Position numbers and translations under genes: made by a program. Below the pieces are notes generated by a model. It did not search any database, was not told the DNA's origin, and saw only the letters and a program-made list of their open reading frames with translations. Shown here one piece after another: positions 63,745 through 64,000 of a stretch of DNA of 64,000 nt. The DNA comes from Cypionkella psychrotolerans (lineage in GTDB: Bacteria > Pseudomonadota > Alphaproteobacteria > Rhodobacterales > Rhodobacteraceae), in assembly GCF_001294535.1 (NCBI RefSeq), contig NZ_LGIC01000013.1, forward strand, positions 29,788-93,787, written 5' to 3'. How positions within the stretch are numbered: the first letter of the stretch is position 1; every line of letters starts with the position of its first letter.

Positions 63745-64000
63745 TGGACCTGTCGCGGTTTCGTTCCGGTTTTTTGAGAGCAATACTCGCCATCAAGGAG
63801 ACCGGATATGGCAGCGATACACAGCGACGAATTCAAGCGGGATGCGGTTCGCATCGCGCGAACCAGTGGCCTGACACGGCGTCAGGTTGCGTCTGATCTG
63901 GGGGCTGGGTTTTCCACCCTGAACAAGTGGGTGAAGATGGTTTCCGATGAGGCTGGCCCGCCTGACGCTGACCAGAACTTACTTCGAGAGAACGAACGGC
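63745..64000 (+). mobile_element. Left part of an IS3-family insertion sequence (runs off window)
   Basis: It begins near TGGACCTGTCGCGG at 63745 (exact end inferred from where integrase similarity stops), with a 63-base lead to the transposase start at 63808. The right end is outside the window. Confidence 0.7.
63808..64000 (+). CDS. IS3-family transposase OrfA, 3' truncated by window edge
   Basis: Starts MAAIHSDEFKRDAVRIARTS, then GLTRRQVASDLGAGFSTLNK and ends in LLRENER at the window edge. This is the Transposase_8 helix-turn-helix plus the start of the leucine-zipper-like region of IS3 OrfA. AAGGAG lies upstream. OrfB should follow outside the window. Confidence 0.88.
   Translation, partial: MAAIHSDEFKRDAVRIARTSGLTRRQVASDLGAGFSTLNKWVKMVSDEAGPPDADQNLLRENER

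Overview
The window looks like chromosomal DNA from an alphaproteobacterium of the Rhodobacteraceae (Rhodobacter, Gemmobacter or Tabrizicola type). The base composition is GC-rich. Family-level markers are a circularly permuted two-piece tmRNA gene with an ANDN-type tag, the alphaproteobacterial SspB, the F1-ATPase inhibitor zeta subunit, TrgA/TrgB, tandem DUF2484 genes inside the cell-wall cluster, and the hisD / UPF0262 / phosphatase ... infA / maf / RNase G / yacG order. This assignment is an inference from gene content; no 16S rRNA is present.

Layout. 1-1 kb: 3' part of a Gfo/Idh/MocA oxidoreductase. 1-5.3 kb (minus): a stress block phrA-cfa-trgA-trgB with overlapping genes. 5.5-8.3 kb: class V aminotransferase and an orphan PotD-like binding protein. 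8.4-12.1 kb: ssrA, chrB-chrA, sspB and a PmtA-like methyltransferase. 12.2-14 kb: fumC with two small coupled genes. 14-16.6 kb (minus): cytochrome P450 coupled to a membrane alpha/beta hydrolase. 16.6-20.5 kb: ccdA, a TusA-like gene and RNase E with a long structured leader. 21-24 kb: DctB/DctD two-component pair. 24-27.2 kb: purQ, purS, purC, a frameshifted gene and the ATPase zeta subunit. 27.4-31.8 kb: homocysteine methyltransferase, radical SAM protein, corrinoid protein, a 51-residue membrane protein, DUF1638 and an NTF2-like protein. 31.8-45.8 kb (minus): ftsW-murG-murC-DUF2484-DUF2484-murB-ddl-ftsQ-ftsA / ftsZ / lpxC / bamD / recN. 46-51.2 kb: desaturase, regulator, lipoproteins, aldo/keto reductase, YceI and cytochrome b561. 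51.2-57.4 kb: metG, TauE/SafE exporter, GlxA-type regulator, hisD, UPF0262, phosphatase. 57.4-61.1 kb: an accessory block (HxlR regulator, QorB-like reductase, ketosteroid-isomerase-like, GNAT, nitrilase-type hydrolase). 61.2-63.3 kb: infA-maf-rng-yacG, then tRNA-Phe(GAA). 63.4-64 kb: integrase remnant broken by an IS3-family element, i.e. the edge of a genomic island that continues outside the window.

How the genes work together. Most of the window is housekeeping: division and peptidoglycan synthesis, purine and histidine synthesis, RNA decay, ribosome rescue (ssrA and its ClpX adaptor SspB lie within 2.6 kb), and folate/B12 methyl transfer. Accessory interest lies in (i) the tRNA-Phe island edge, (ii) the accessory block before infA, bracketed by copies of an intergenic repeat, (iii) dispersed paired-hairpin repeats at gene ends, (iv) a regulator of the sigma-54 activator family that has lost its GAFTGA loop, and (v) several small genes and leader structures. 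I found no CRISPR array, no rRNA and no clear defence system. No wholly new multi-gene system is proved by this sequence; the strongest leads are listed as findings.
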